Below, piece by piece: positions 49,733 to 57,340 of a DNA stretch of 64,000 bases. This DNA is from UMGS1002 sp050309735 (GTDB lineage Bacteria; Bacillota; Clostridia; Oscillospirales; CAG-272), in NCBI GenBank assembly GCA_050309735.1, contig JBNRMS010000017.1, forward strand, positions 17,485 through 81,484, in the 5' to 3' direction. Numbering within the stretch: the stretch's first letter is position 1; each line of letters starts with the position of its first letter. The translations under genes and the position numbers were made by a program. The notes under the pieces were generated by a model. The model was not told the origin of the DNA. It was given only the letters and a program-made list of their open reading frames with translations, and ran no database searches.

Positions 49733-50734
49733 ATGTTTGTTTTAGGAATAGAAACCTCCTGCGACGAAACCTCTTGCGCCGTCGTAGAGATGGGAGAGCG
49801 AGTGCGCGCGATACGCTCGAATATAGTCGCCTCGCAGATAGAAACGCATCGCATCTATGGCGGTGTTGTGCCGGAAATCGCGAGCCGAGCGCATGTTGAG
49901 GCGGTGAGTGCAATCACCCGCCAGGCGCTTGATTTGGCAGGGGTATCTCTTGCAGATATCGGCGCTGTGGCGGTGACAACTCATCCGGGGCTTATCGGGG
50001 CGCTGCTTGTCGGGGTTAATTTTGCAAAATCGCTTGCCTTTGCTAACAATATTCCCCTGGTTCCGGTCGACCACATCAAGGCGCACGCCGCGGCCGCCTA
50101 TCTCTCGCATCCCACCCTTGAGCCGCCCCATCTCTCTGTTGTGGTGTCGGGCGGGCACACCTCGATTTACAGGGTCGACTCATATACCGATTTTCACGAG
50201 ATCGGAGGCACGCGCGACGACGCCGCGGGCGAGGCTTTTGACAAGATAGGCAGAGTGATCGGTTTATCTTATCCGGCCGGCGCGGCTCTCGACCTGCTTG
50301 CCCGAGACGGTGACGACCGTGCCGTTGAACTGCCCTCGCCCGCTCTGGCGGGCGACACGCTTGATTTTTCTTTCAGCGGGATAAAGACGGCCGCACTAAA
50401 CTATATTAATAGTCAAGCTCAAAAGGGAAACGAGATAAATCGCGCAAATCTTGCCGCCTCGCTCACCCGTATGATAGTCGAAGCGATAGAAAAGAAGACC
50501 GAGGCAGCCTTAGGGCTCACCCGAATGCGAGCCCTTGTGCTCTCGGGAGGAGTTGCGGCAAATTCGCACTTGCGAGCGGCACTCGCAGCTATGTGCCAGA
50601 GGCGCGGGGTGGATTTCGCCGTTCCACCGATAAGCCTTTGCGGAGATAACGGTGCTATGGTCGCCGCCGCCGGATATTTTGCCTATCTTGCCGGCGAGCG
50701 GGCGGGAAGCGCGCTCAATGCCTCAGCGACATGA
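49733..50734 (+). CDS. tsaD: tRNA N6-adenosine threonylcarbamoyltransferase TsaD
   Basis: 333 aa, ASKHA-fold catalytic subunit that transfers threonylcarbamoyl from TC-AMP to A37 of ANN-decoding tRNAs. Conserved motifs: MFVLGIETSCDETSCAVV, metal ligands His114 and His118 in DHIKAHA, SGGHTSIY, FDKIGRVIGLSYPAG, SFSGIKTA, LSGGVAANSHLR and CGDNGAMVA. Length is normal. Translation start 49733 is fixed by the stop codon in the upstream mini-frame. Confidence 0.97.
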   Translation: MFVLGIETSCDETSCAVVEMGERVRAIRSNIVASQIETHRIYGGVVPEIASRAHVEAVSAITRQALDLAGVSLADIGAVAVTTHPGLIGALLVGVNFAKSLAFANNIPLVPVDHIKAHAAAAYLSHPTLEPPHLSVVVSGGHTSIYRVDSYTDFHEIGGTRDDAAGEAFDKIGRVIGLSYPAGAALDLLARDGDDRAVELPSPALAGDTLDFSFSGIKTAALNYINSQAQKGNEINRANLAASLTRMIVEAIEKKTEAALGLTRMRALVLSGGVAANSHLRAALAAMCQRRGVDFAVPPISLCGDNGAMVAAAGYFAYLAGERAGSALNASAT

Positions 50735-50771
50735 GGAAGAGAATTACTTGAATTATATAATGAAAAGCGGG

Positions 50772-50806
50772 TTTTCCACACCTGTTTTCCACAGGCCTGT
50801 GGAAAA
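50772..50806 (+). promoter_or_regulatory. Cluster of three DnaA-box-like sites in a palindrome
   Basis: TTTTCCACA at 50772-50780 and 50785-50793, and its inverse TGTGGAAAA at 50798-50806; all match DnaA-box consensus TTWTNCACA. The last two form a perfect 26-bp palindrome (50783-50808). Located 40-70 bp upstream of rex. Confidence 0.6.
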
Positions 50807-50844
50807 CAAACAAAAACCTTCTTACCAACGAAAGGAGCCACCCA

Positions 50845-51594
50845 ATGGATAATTTTGATTTTGACAGAATAATGGCCGAGGAGAGCGAGCTTGGCGACCT
50901 GATTGACAAAAGCGGTTTCAATAAAAGCAATGTCTCCCCGGCTGTGATAAAGCGCCTGCCGCGCTATTTCCGCTATCTGCGCGAGCTGATAAGGGGCGGG
51001 AAATCGAGGATAAGCTCGGGAGAGCTGTCCGAGATTATGCGGGTTACGGCCTCACAGATAAGGCAGGATCTCAATTGTTTCGGCGGCTTCGGTCAGCAGG
51101 GCTATGGTTATAATGTCAACTATTTATATGCTAAAATCTGCGAGATACTTGGGGTTGGAATGGGTTTTCGAGCCATAATTATCGGCACGGGAAACATCGG
51201 ATCGGCTCTTGTTCGCAACCCGATGTTCGAGAAGCGAGGGGTTGATGTTATCGCCCTGTTTGACGTTGACCCGGCGGTTATCGGCAAAAAGGTCGGAGGG
51301 ATAGAGGTTTTTGATATGGATAGACTTGAGAGTTTTTGCGTTGAAAACCACGCCGACATAGCTGTTATGACCCTGCCTAAGGAGGCGGCTCAGCAGGCTG
51401 CAGAGCGCGTGGTTAAGTGCGGCATACGCGGAATATGGAATTTCACCGGAAAGGAATTTGATTTTGATAGGGAGAAAATAATTGTCGAAAACGTTCACCT
51501 GGGCGACTCGCTGATGACGCTGAGCTATGAGCTCTGCCGCCTTGCCGAGGCCGACGCTGCCGCCGGGGAAGGCTCGGATGATAATGAGGATTAA
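50845..51594 (+). CDS. rex: Redox-sensing transcriptional repressor Rex
   Basis: 249 aa. Winged-helix domain (VSPAVIKRLPRYFRYLREL, TASQIRQDLNCFGGFGQQGY) then Rossmann domain binding NADH/NAD+ (IIGTGNIGSAL). Releases DNA when NADH is high; adhE at 12498 carries matching operators. An N-terminal extension of about 28 residues precedes the usual start; ATG 50845 is supported by AAAGGAG 8 nt upstream. Overlaps the following dnaD-like gene. Confidence 0.96.
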   Translation: MDNFDFDRIMAEESELGDLIDKSGFNKSNVSPAVIKRLPRYFRYLRELIRGGKSRISSGELSEIMRVTASQIRQDLNCFGGFGQQGYGYNVNYLYAKICEILGVGMGFRAIIIGTGNIGSALVRNPMFEKRGVDVIALFDVDPAVIGKKVGGIEVFDMDRLESFCVENHADIAVMTLPKEAAQQAAERVVKCGIRGIWNFTGKEFDFDREKIIVENVHLGDSLMTLSYELCRLAEADAAAGEGSDDNED

Positions 51595-52609
51595 TTTTGA
51601 TTTTTCGGGCGGGTCTGCTTCTTTTCCGGCCGCGGCGGCAGCGAGTGTCGGTCGCGCATCGGAAACGGCGCTGCGCCTCTTAATCCTGCTTGCCGCCGAG
51701 AGCGAGTGTCGCGAGGATTTCGAGGGGAGGGCCGAATATATCGCAAAAAAACTCAAATGCACGCGCAAGGAGCTTGATATGGCGCTCGGGTTTTGGTGCG
51801 GCGCCGGAATTCTGGATGTCGGGCACAATAGCTCCGAAGATGCAGATTCAGAGGGCGAGCCTTCTGAAAAGGCCGAGGATGAAAAAACATCGGTCACTGT
51901 CGGGGAGAGCGCTTCCCGGCAGTCCGGCAAAAAGAGCGCTAAACTGATGCGCGCTGCCGGGATTCCCGAGTACACCTCTGAGGAGCTTGCAGATCTGCTC
52001 GAACGTGACCGCGGGGCAACCGGGTTTATTGACGAAGCGCAGCGGCGGCTCAAGCGAATGTTTAACCCGCGCGAGGTTTCGATTCTCATAGGCCTGCGAG
52101 GATATCTTGAGCTTGAGGACGAATACATATTTTTGCTGCTCGACTACTGCGCCCGAATCGGCAAAACCAGCATTCGCTATGTTGAAACTATGGCATTCGG
52201 AATGTATGACGACGGGGTTGTGGGTGCCGAGGCGCTCGCCGAGGCGCTCGCCGAGCGCGAGGCGTACGGCGAGTTTGAGGGAAAATTCAAGGCAATGATA
52301 GGAGCGAGGGGACGGCGGCTAACCGCGAAAGAAACACGCTTTCTCGGGCGCTGGAGAGGCGAGATGAAGTACGACTTCCGCATGGTCGAGCTGGCATATG
52401 AGAGAACGGTCGATGCAATACACGAGTACAGTCCCGCCTATATGAACTCGATTCTTGAGCGCTGGTACGCCGCCGGGATAAGTACACCCGAGCTTGCCGA
52501 GGCCGAGCGCGAAAAGAAGCGCTCGGGTTCTGAGGAGAGTAAGAGCTATGATATCGACGAATTTATTGAGGCGGCGCTTCGCCGCAGCATGAGTGATTCG
52601 GAGGCGTAA
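51584..52609 (+). CDS. DnaD/DnaB-like primosomal protein
   Basis: 341 aa. An N-terminal winged-helix-like part is followed by a low-complexity acidic linker (about 80-110) and two copies of the DnaB_2/DnaD C-terminal domain (about 125-215 and 255-310). The second has the typical AYERTVDAIHEYSPAYMNSI then LERWYAAGISTPE. Such proteins remodel origin DNA and help load the replicative helicase with DnaC/DnaI. The start codon (51584, or 51578) lies inside the end of rex, so it is translationally coupled. Confidence 0.85.
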   Translation: MRINFDFSGGSASFPAAAAASVGRASETALRLLILLAAESECREDFEGRAEYIAKKLKCTRKELDMALGFWCGAGILDVGHNSSEDADSEGEPSEKAEDEKTSVTVGESASRQSGKKSAKLMRAAGIPEYTSEELADLLERDRGATGFIDEAQRRLKRMFNPREVSILIGLRGYLELEDEYIFLLLDYCARIGKTSIRYVETMAFGMYDDGVVGAEALAEALAEREAYGEFEGKFKAMIGARGRRLTAKETRFLGRWRGEMKYDFRMVELAYERTVDAIHEYSPAYMNSILERWYAAGISTPELAEAEREKKRSGSEESKSYDIDEFIEAALRRSMSDSEA

Positions 52610-52660
52610 TTTATATAAAGCCGGGGACGCAACGCTCGCCCCGCGTACACGGAGGTGCCA

Positions 52661-53644
52661 ATGGGGTATAACAAAGAAAATTACAGGCGGATAAGAGCCG
52701 AATTTGAAAATAAATACCGGATTGCAAGAGATGAGGCCGACCGTCGCCGCGAGGAGGTTTGGCGCTCTGTGCCGGGCGTGCGCGAGCTTGACAGGGAGCT
52801 TGGGCGGGTGGGGCTTGAGATAATGGAGGCCGTTATGTCGTCTGGCGGCGACACCGGGGCGCTGGTTGCCGCAATACGCAAGAAAAACGAGCGCCTCCAG
52901 GAGAAGCGGCGCGAGCTGCTTGTTCGCGGCGGCTATCCGGATGACTATACCGACGTTCGCTATGCCTGCGATCACTGCCATGACAGCGGATATGCCAACG
53001 GACGGATGTGCGAATGTATGCGGCGAGAATTGATAATTGCCGGGTGTGAATCGTCGGGCATAGGACAGCTTATGCGTGAGCAGAATTTTGATAATTTCTC
53101 GCTTGAATACTATAGCAAAAATATTCAGACCTATTCGGAGATGGAGCGTGTGCTCTCGGTGGCCTTCAAGTTTGCAAACAATTTCACCGAGACCGGCTCG
53201 GGGAATCTTGCCCTGATTGGCGGTACCGGGCTTGGGAAAACACATATTTCAAGTGCCATAGCGCGGCGGGTTATCGAGCGGGGTTATGATGTGTCTTATG
53301 TCAGCGCTCAGGGGTTGATTTCGGATTTTGAGAAGGACCGCTTTGGCAACAGCAGCACCTCGGGCGGGGGAGGCGAGGTTTCGCGCTATTTTGAGTGCGA
53401 CCTTTTGATTATCGACGACCTTGGCACCGAGATGACAAATCAGTTCGTCGTCTCCTGTCTTTACAACGTGATAAACACAAGGCTCAATCTTCGGAAATCG
53501 ACTATAATCAACACAAATCTTTCGCCCAGAGAACTAGAGGCGCGCTACACCGAGCGAATAGCCAGCCGGATTATCGGCGAGTATAAATATCTGAGATTTG
53601 TGGGGACAGATGTGCGCGCGCAGAAGCTTGGGCTTAAAAAATAA
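52661..53644 (+). CDS. DnaC/DnaI-like helicase loader ATPase
   Basis: 327 aa AAA+ protein. N-terminal helical part (1-95), a zinc-binding motif CDHCHDSGYANGRMCEC (about 106-122), then ATPase: Walker A GGTGLGKTH, Walker B LLIIDDLG, sensor 1 STIINTNLS, Arg-finger region ERIASRIIGEY. Loads the replicative helicase. GGAGG precedes ATG 52661. Third gene of the rex, dnaD-like, dnaC-like operon, followed by two terminator hairpins. Confidence 0.92.
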   Translation: MGYNKENYRRIRAEFENKYRIARDEADRRREEVWRSVPGVRELDRELGRVGLEIMEAVMSSGGDTGALVAAIRKKNERLQEKRRELLVRGGYPDDYTDVRYACDHCHDSGYANGRMCECMRRELIIAGCESSGIGQLMREQNFDNFSLEYYSKNIQTYSEMERVLSVAFKFANNFTETGSGNLALIGGTGLGKTHISSAIARRVIERGYDVSYVSAQGLISDFEKDRFGNSSTSGGGGEVSRYFECDLLIIDDLGTEMTNQFVVSCLYNVINTRLNLRKSTIINTNLSPRELEARYTERIASRIIGEYKYLRFVGTDVRAQKLGLKK

Positions 53645-53651
53645 TAAAATC

Positions 53652-53720
53652 AAAGGTATAAGCGAATACTAATCGCGTATACCTTTCTTATTTGGAGAGG
53701 TTATGCGTATAACCTTTATT
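53652..53720 (+). terminator. Two consecutive hairpins after dnaC-like gene
   Basis: AAAGGTATA/TATACCTTT (53652-53686), then AGGTTAT-GCGT-ATAACCT (53698-53715) followed by TTATTTTT. The second resembles a weak intrinsic terminator. Confidence 0.55.
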
Positions 53721-53734
53721 TTTAGGAGTTTGAA

Positions 53735-54187
53735 ATGGAGAATACCGGAACTATTACCCGCACGGGAGAGCTTGCGGGAAAAATTTACAAGAACATGAAA
53801 ATGGGAGCCGATTCAGTACTGAACCTGCTTCCCAAGGTCGAGGACGAGCGGCTCAAGTCTCACATGACGGCTCTGATCGACGGTTATGAAAAATATGCGT
53901 CTGACGCAAGAGGATTTCTTGTGAGCGAGGGGGTTCCCGCGCGCGAGGAGGGTGCGATGGCAAAGATGGGTGCGAAAATGGGGATAGGGATGAAAACAAT
54001 CACCGATTCGAGCACAAGCCGCATTGCCGAGCTTCTGATGGAGGGGGCTGTGATGGGGATTTGCGATACCACGCGGGTGCTGCATGAGTATGAAAACAAG
54101 GATTGCCGCCCTGAGGCACTGCAGCTTGCAAGGGATATAATCGGCTTTGAGGAGAAAAACTTTAATGAGGCTAAGGGCTTTGTGTAG
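53735..54187 (+). CDS. Small alpha-helical protein (DUF2383-like four-helix bundle?)
   Basis: 150 aa, almost wholly helical: LAGKIYKNMKMGADSVLNLL, MTALIDGYEKYASDARGFL, MGAKMGIGMKTITDSSTSRI, ALQLARDIIGFEEKNFNEAK. The pattern of four helices suits DUF2383/ferritin-like stress proteins, but the His/Glu iron ligands are not evident. No signal peptide. SD TAGGAG. Function unknown. Confidence 0.7.
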   Translation: MENTGTITRTGELAGKIYKNMKMGADSVLNLLPKVEDERLKSHMTALIDGYEKYASDARGFLVSEGVPAREEGAMAKMGAKMGIGMKTITDSSTSRIAELLMEGAVMGICDTTRVLHEYENKDCRPEALQLARDIIGFEEKNFNEAKGFV

Positions 54188-54235
54188 ATGAGAAGTGCCG
54201 ATCTTAGCGCGTGAGAGGGCTTTTTTGTGATAGGG

Positions 54236-54267
54236 CAGGCGGGGTGCTCCCCCGCCTGTTGTTTTTT
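54236..54267 (+). terminator. Terminator of helical protein gene
   Basis: 9-bp stem CAGGCGGGG/CCCCGCCTG, 5-nt loop, then TTGTTTTTTG. Confidence 0.9.
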
Positions 54268-54329
54268 GTCAAGCCCCAAAGGTGAGCCGCCCTCGGGCTG
54301 ATGCGAATGATGAATATAGGAAATTTCTC

Positions 54330-54653
54330 TTATTCACAGCCCTCCGCTGTCTGCTCGCTCTCGGGCTGATGAGCCTCTTTTCGGGTTTTTATTTCATTTT
54401 CGATTTTTTTCTTCTCGGCACGAAGTTTGTCGATCTGGGCAATTATAATGCTTGACTTTTCGGGGTTTTCGGAATTTTCCTTTTGAGATTTATAGACAAG
54501 GCGTCCGAGTTTTTCGTATTCCTCGCACAGGCGAAGCTTTATTCCTTGAATCCGCAGCCTTGCTGTGGCAGCATCGGCCACTTCTCCGGCCTTGAGAGCC
54601 GCTTTTGACGCTATCTTAGTGGCGTCTGTTTTGAAATCTTCCCATCCGGACAT
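54330..54653 (-). CDS. Small coiled-coil protein of unknown function
   Basis: 107 aa, charged helices: ATKIASKAALKAGEVADAA, GIKLRLCEEYEKLGRLVYK and IDKLRAEKKKIENEIKTRKE. Such short proteins occur widely in Clostridia; no activity is known to me. GGAGG 7 nt before ATG 54653. Confidence 0.7.
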   Translation of the reverse strand: MSGWEDFKTDATKIASKAALKAGEVADAATARLRIQGIKLRLCEEYEKLGRLVYKSQKENSENPEKSSIIIAQIDKLRAEKKKIENEIKTRKEAHQPESEQTAEGCE

Positions 54654-54734
54654 GCTATGTACCTCCATTAATCAGATGTGTGTGTTCTTATCATTATTAT
54701 ATAATTTTTCTGGCGGAAAGTAAACAGTTTCGCG

Positions 54735-54769
54735 AAAAAAGATGTCCTCCGCGCGATTGCGCGGAGGAC
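54735..54769 (-). terminator. Terminator following the gene remnant
   Basis: 11-bp stem GTCCTCCGCGC/GCGCGGAGGAC (54744-54769), loop GATT; minus strand continues ATCTTTTTT. Confidence 0.88.
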
Positions 54770-54787
54770 GCGGGTATTGTGTGTCGT

Positions 54788-55039
54788 TTATTTCAGGGAG
54801 GAGACAAACTTTGATATGGCGGTTTCGTAGGTTTTTATGCCGGTTGCGAGCGTGGGCTCAATAAGCTGTGTATCTTCTGTTTGTGTGGCTATTTCCGCGA
54901 GGAAGCTGTTGGGGTCATATACCTGCGAGGAGATGACGCGCTCGAGACCAAATGCCATCTTTTCATGTATTAGGCCAAGCCTTTCATGAGGATTTGATGT
55001 ACACCTATCATATATAACCGCAAAAATTAAGAAAAGGAT
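54788..55039 (-). pseudogene. Remnant: 3' end of a larger gene
   Basis: Minus-strand open frame of 83 codons ending at TAA 54788, with codon use like its neighbours and protein-like content (NPHERLGLIHEKMAFGLERV, YDPNSFLAEIATQTEDTQLI, ATGIKTYETAISKFVSS), followed at once by a strong terminator. The only ATG (54958) would give 56 residues and has no SD; upstream it meets TGA at 55040. Best read as the C-terminal fragment of a lost, probably exported or solute-binding, protein. Family not recognised. Confidence 0.5.
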
Positions 55040-55142
55040 TCAAATATCAAAATAATTATACATAATGACCCGTCTCGCGGAGACAATAATTAAAGCCATC
55101 GCATTTTTTGCGGCGGATAAATTGGAAGGGAAATCATATGCG

Positions 55143-55589
55143 ATGAACATAGGAAAGGATAATTACAAAAAGTATGCCGATGCGCGCGCGCCGAAATCTC
55201 CGATAGTGAAGGATTGTGTCGCGGCTTTTCTTGTCGGCGGAATTATCTGCACGCTTGCCGAGGCGCTGACCCGACTTTATTCAGGGCCTCTGGCTATCGA
55301 GAAGGAGGAAGCATCGACCCTCTCGGCCGTTACGCTTGTTTTTATTGCGGTGATTCTGACCGGCCTTGGTATCTTCGATAAAATCGCCAAGTTTGCCGGC
55401 GCCGGCACTCTGATACCCATAACCGGATTCGCAAACGCCGTTGTTTCGCCTGCGATGGATAGTCTGTCGGAGGGGCCGGTTGTGGGTGTCGGAGCGAAGA
55501 TATTCACGGTTGCGGGGCCCGTCTTGCTTTATGGAACTCTGGCGGGGGCGGTGTATGGCGTGATTCTTTTTATTGTGGGCCTTTTTTGA
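55143..55589 (+). CDS. spoVAC: Stage V sporulation protein AC
   Basis: 148 aa. Four hydrophobic segments; family signatures APKSPIVKDCVAAFLVGGII, LTGLGIFDKIAKFAGAGTLI, PITGFANAVVSPAMD and EGPVVGVGAKIFTVAGPVLL. SpoVAC forms the mechanosensitive dipicolinate channel of spores. ATG 55143 gives the usual family length (about 150 aa), with GGAAGGG 12 nt upstream; an in-frame ATG at 55065 adds 26 residues without family support. The usual partners spoVAD and spoVAE are not next to it. Confidence 0.92.
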   Translation: MNIGKDNYKKYADARAPKSPIVKDCVAAFLVGGIICTLAEALTRLYSGPLAIEKEEASTLSAVTLVFIAVILTGLGIFDKIAKFAGAGTLIPITGFANAVVSPAMDSLSEGPVVGVGAKIFTVAGPVLLYGTLAGAVYGVILFIVGLF

Positions 55590-55759
55590 TTAGCATTTTT
55601 TCCATTATAGGTTATCGTCGGATAAATGTCAATAAACCGCCATTTTACGCCGCCGAGCAAACTTTAAATAAACAGGAATAATACCACATCAAAGGCGCAT
55701 AATAAAAACAAAATAAGCCGCGCAACAATGCGCGGCGAAAATGCGAAAGGATTTTAAAT

Positions 55760-56218
55760 ATGCAGCTTACACAGAAAGAAACAGATCTTCTAAAAGATCT
55801 TAAGGATCAGGAAAAACTTTGTATAGATAAGTACAACAAACACGCCAACTGCGCTTCCGACCCGCAACTCAAAACCCTCTTTTCAAATCTCGCCCAAATT
55901 GAGCAGCAGCACTATGACACTTTAGTCGGAATTGAGAGCGGACAACCCCCGCAGATGAGCGGTCAGCAGCAGGGTCAGCAGCAGCCGACCTTCAAGGCTC
56001 ACTACGGTAACACCGAGGACGAAAACAAGAAAAACGATTGCTATCTTTGCACAGACCTGCTCTCAGGAGAAAAGCACGCCTCTCAGCTCTACAACACCTC
56101 TGTTTTTGAATTCAAAGATCAAAATCTCCGCGACGCCCTCAACCACATTCAAAAGGAAGAGCAGGGGCATGGCAAGATGATTTATGATTATATGAGCGCT
56201 AATAGTATGTATTCGTAA
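55760..56218 (+). CDS. CotF-family spore coat-like protein
   Basis: 152 aa, ferritin-like helical CotF/DUF-type protein: MQLTQKETDLLKDLKDQEKL, HANCASDPQLKTLFSNLAQ, QQHYDTLVGIESGQ, a Gln-rich linker (QQQGQQQ), and LLSGEKHASQLYNTSV, HIQKEEQGHGKMIYDYM. Expected in the spore coat or forespore. AAAGGA before ATG. Own terminator at 56231. Confidence 0.88.
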   Translation: MQLTQKETDLLKDLKDQEKLCIDKYNKHANCASDPQLKTLFSNLAQIEQQHYDTLVGIESGQPPQMSGQQQGQQQPTFKAHYGNTEDENKKNDCYLCTDLLSGEKHASQLYNTSVFEFKDQNLRDALNHIQKEEQGHGKMIYDYMSANSMYS

Positions 56219-56230
56219 TAATAAAAATAG

Positions 56231-56285
56231 ATACGCCGAGGGAACCTACTGTTAAAAGTTCCCCCGGCGTATTGTTGTTTTTTTA
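56231..56285 (+). terminator. Terminator of cotF-like gene
   Basis: 15-nt arms (56231-56245 with 56258-56272, one mismatch) containing GAGGGAAC/GTTCCCCC, then TGTTGTTTTTTT. May also serve the convergent L25 gene. Confidence 0.85.
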
Positions 56286-56294
56286 ATTTTCGGT

Positions 56295-56921
56295 TTAGTT
56301 GCTCTCGTTTTCGCTGTCGGCCTCACCCGCGGCCTCGCCCTCGGACGACTCATCGCCCTCCTCCTCAAGCGCCACCGGCGCTCTGCGAGGCTCGGTGATT
56401 GAAACCAGCATGGCATCAAGCGGGCTTAAAATTTCGATATCTGGATTTTTTGCAATATCAAGATCGCTTATTCGGACGCTGTCGCCCGCCCTCATCCCGT
56501 CAACATCAATTTCAATTTTATCAATCAGATGAGAGGGAAGCGCGCGGTATGAAATCTCGTCCTGCGGCTGCAGAACCATGTCCGAAACCTTTTCTCTGTT
56601 CAAAAGCGTGACCCTTACCGTGCTTGTGACGGCCTCTCCTGCCTGAAGCTTTTGAAAGCTCAAATGCTCAAGATCGCTTGTTGCCGGCTTGTATGTGGCC
56701 TCGCGCAATAAAACCATAAGTTTTTTCCCGCCGATAGATAATTCGGCCTTGCTTCCCACATCATGGGACTTCAAGAAACGGACGGCTTCTGACTTTGTGA
56801 ATTGAATGCTCAAAGATTCCTCAAGATCCTTCCCGTATATAACACCGGGAACGATTCCATTTTTTCTCAATTGTTTGACCTTCAAGCCCGTATTTCGGTT
56901 TTCCGCATTCAAAGTAAACAT
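56295..56921 (-). CDS. rplY: 50S ribosomal protein L25/general stress protein Ctc
   Basis: 208 aa. N-terminal L25 5S-rRNA-binding domain (about 1-90: GLKVKQLRKNGIVPGVIYGK) and C-terminal TL5 domain (about 95-185), then an acidic tail rich in Glu and Ser. This is the long Ctc form. ATG 56921 has AAGGAG 7 nt upstream; the adjacent ATG 56924 is also possible. Confidence 0.95.
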   Translation of the reverse strand: MFTLNAENRNTGLKVKQLRKNGIVPGVIYGKDLEESLSIQFTKSEAVRFLKSHDVGSKAELSIGGKKLMVLLREATYKPATSDLEHLSFQKLQAGEAVTSTVRVTLLNREKVSDMVLQPQDEISYRALPSHLIDKIEIDVDGMRAGDSVRISDLDIAKNPDIEILSPLDAMLVSITEPRRAPVALEEEGDESSEGEAAGEADSENESN

Positions 56922-57104
56922 CATCAATCTCCTTCGTTCAGCCGAAAAAATCATTCTCCGGCTGTGAATTTTTACTGTATTTTAAGCCATGCAAATACAG
57001 CCATATATATATTATAACACAAAATCAAAAATAAAGCAAATTTCATTAATTCTTTCGGTAATGCCCGGCGCGGCTATTTGCCGCGGAAATAAAGTTAATT
57101 TTAG

Positions 57105-57133
57105 TTGACAAATAAAAAGTGATATGTTAGTAT
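57105..57133 (+). promoter_or_regulatory. sigma-A promoter of electron-transfer operon
   Basis: TTGACA (57105-57110), 17-bp spacer, TAGTAT (57128-57133). Leader of about 200 nt. Confidence 0.75.
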
Positions 57134-57160
57134 ATATCTAAAATAAAATGTCTGAAAAGC

Positions 57161-57308
57161 ATTGTGAATCCCGGCGGTAAGGGGGCGGAAAAAGACTAAT
57201 TTCCCGCAGGGTATAAGGCTTGAGCGAAAGATGATATCTCTTTTTCATGAGCTTTGTGCCAGAAATCTGTGCGGGGCGGCAGTCCGGCATATGCCGAGCC
57301 GACACAAT
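57161..57308 (+). other. Candidate structured leader of electron-transfer operon
   Basis: ATTGTG (57161-57166) can pair with CACAAT (57303-57308), closing a region that contains CCCGGCGGTAAG, GGGCGG/CCCGC arms and a CGGCATATGCCG palindrome (57287-57298). It is followed by a copy of the start-site element (57321-57343). No known riboswitch class fits fully. Confidence 0.35.
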
Positions 57309-57340
57309 TTCACCGCTCTCAGAAAGGTATGGTCATAATC

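Noticed and set aside
50772..50808. Chromosomal origin oriC
   Set aside because: Three DnaA-like boxes, but no AT-rich unwinding element of size and no dnaA, dnaN or gidA nearby.
55065..55142. 26-residue N-terminal extension of SpoVAC
   Set aside because: Not part of the family length, and the only SD near it is too far; ATG 55143 fits.
57105..57133. Rex operator at ndh2
   Set aside because: TTGACAA is present, but no TTAACAA half-site stands at the 4-bp spacing.
57161..57308. FMN riboswitch before ndh2
   Set aside because: GGCGGTAA and GCCGACA are present, but the 5' AGGGTG and the central conserved blocks of the RFN element are missing, so the class cannot be claimed.
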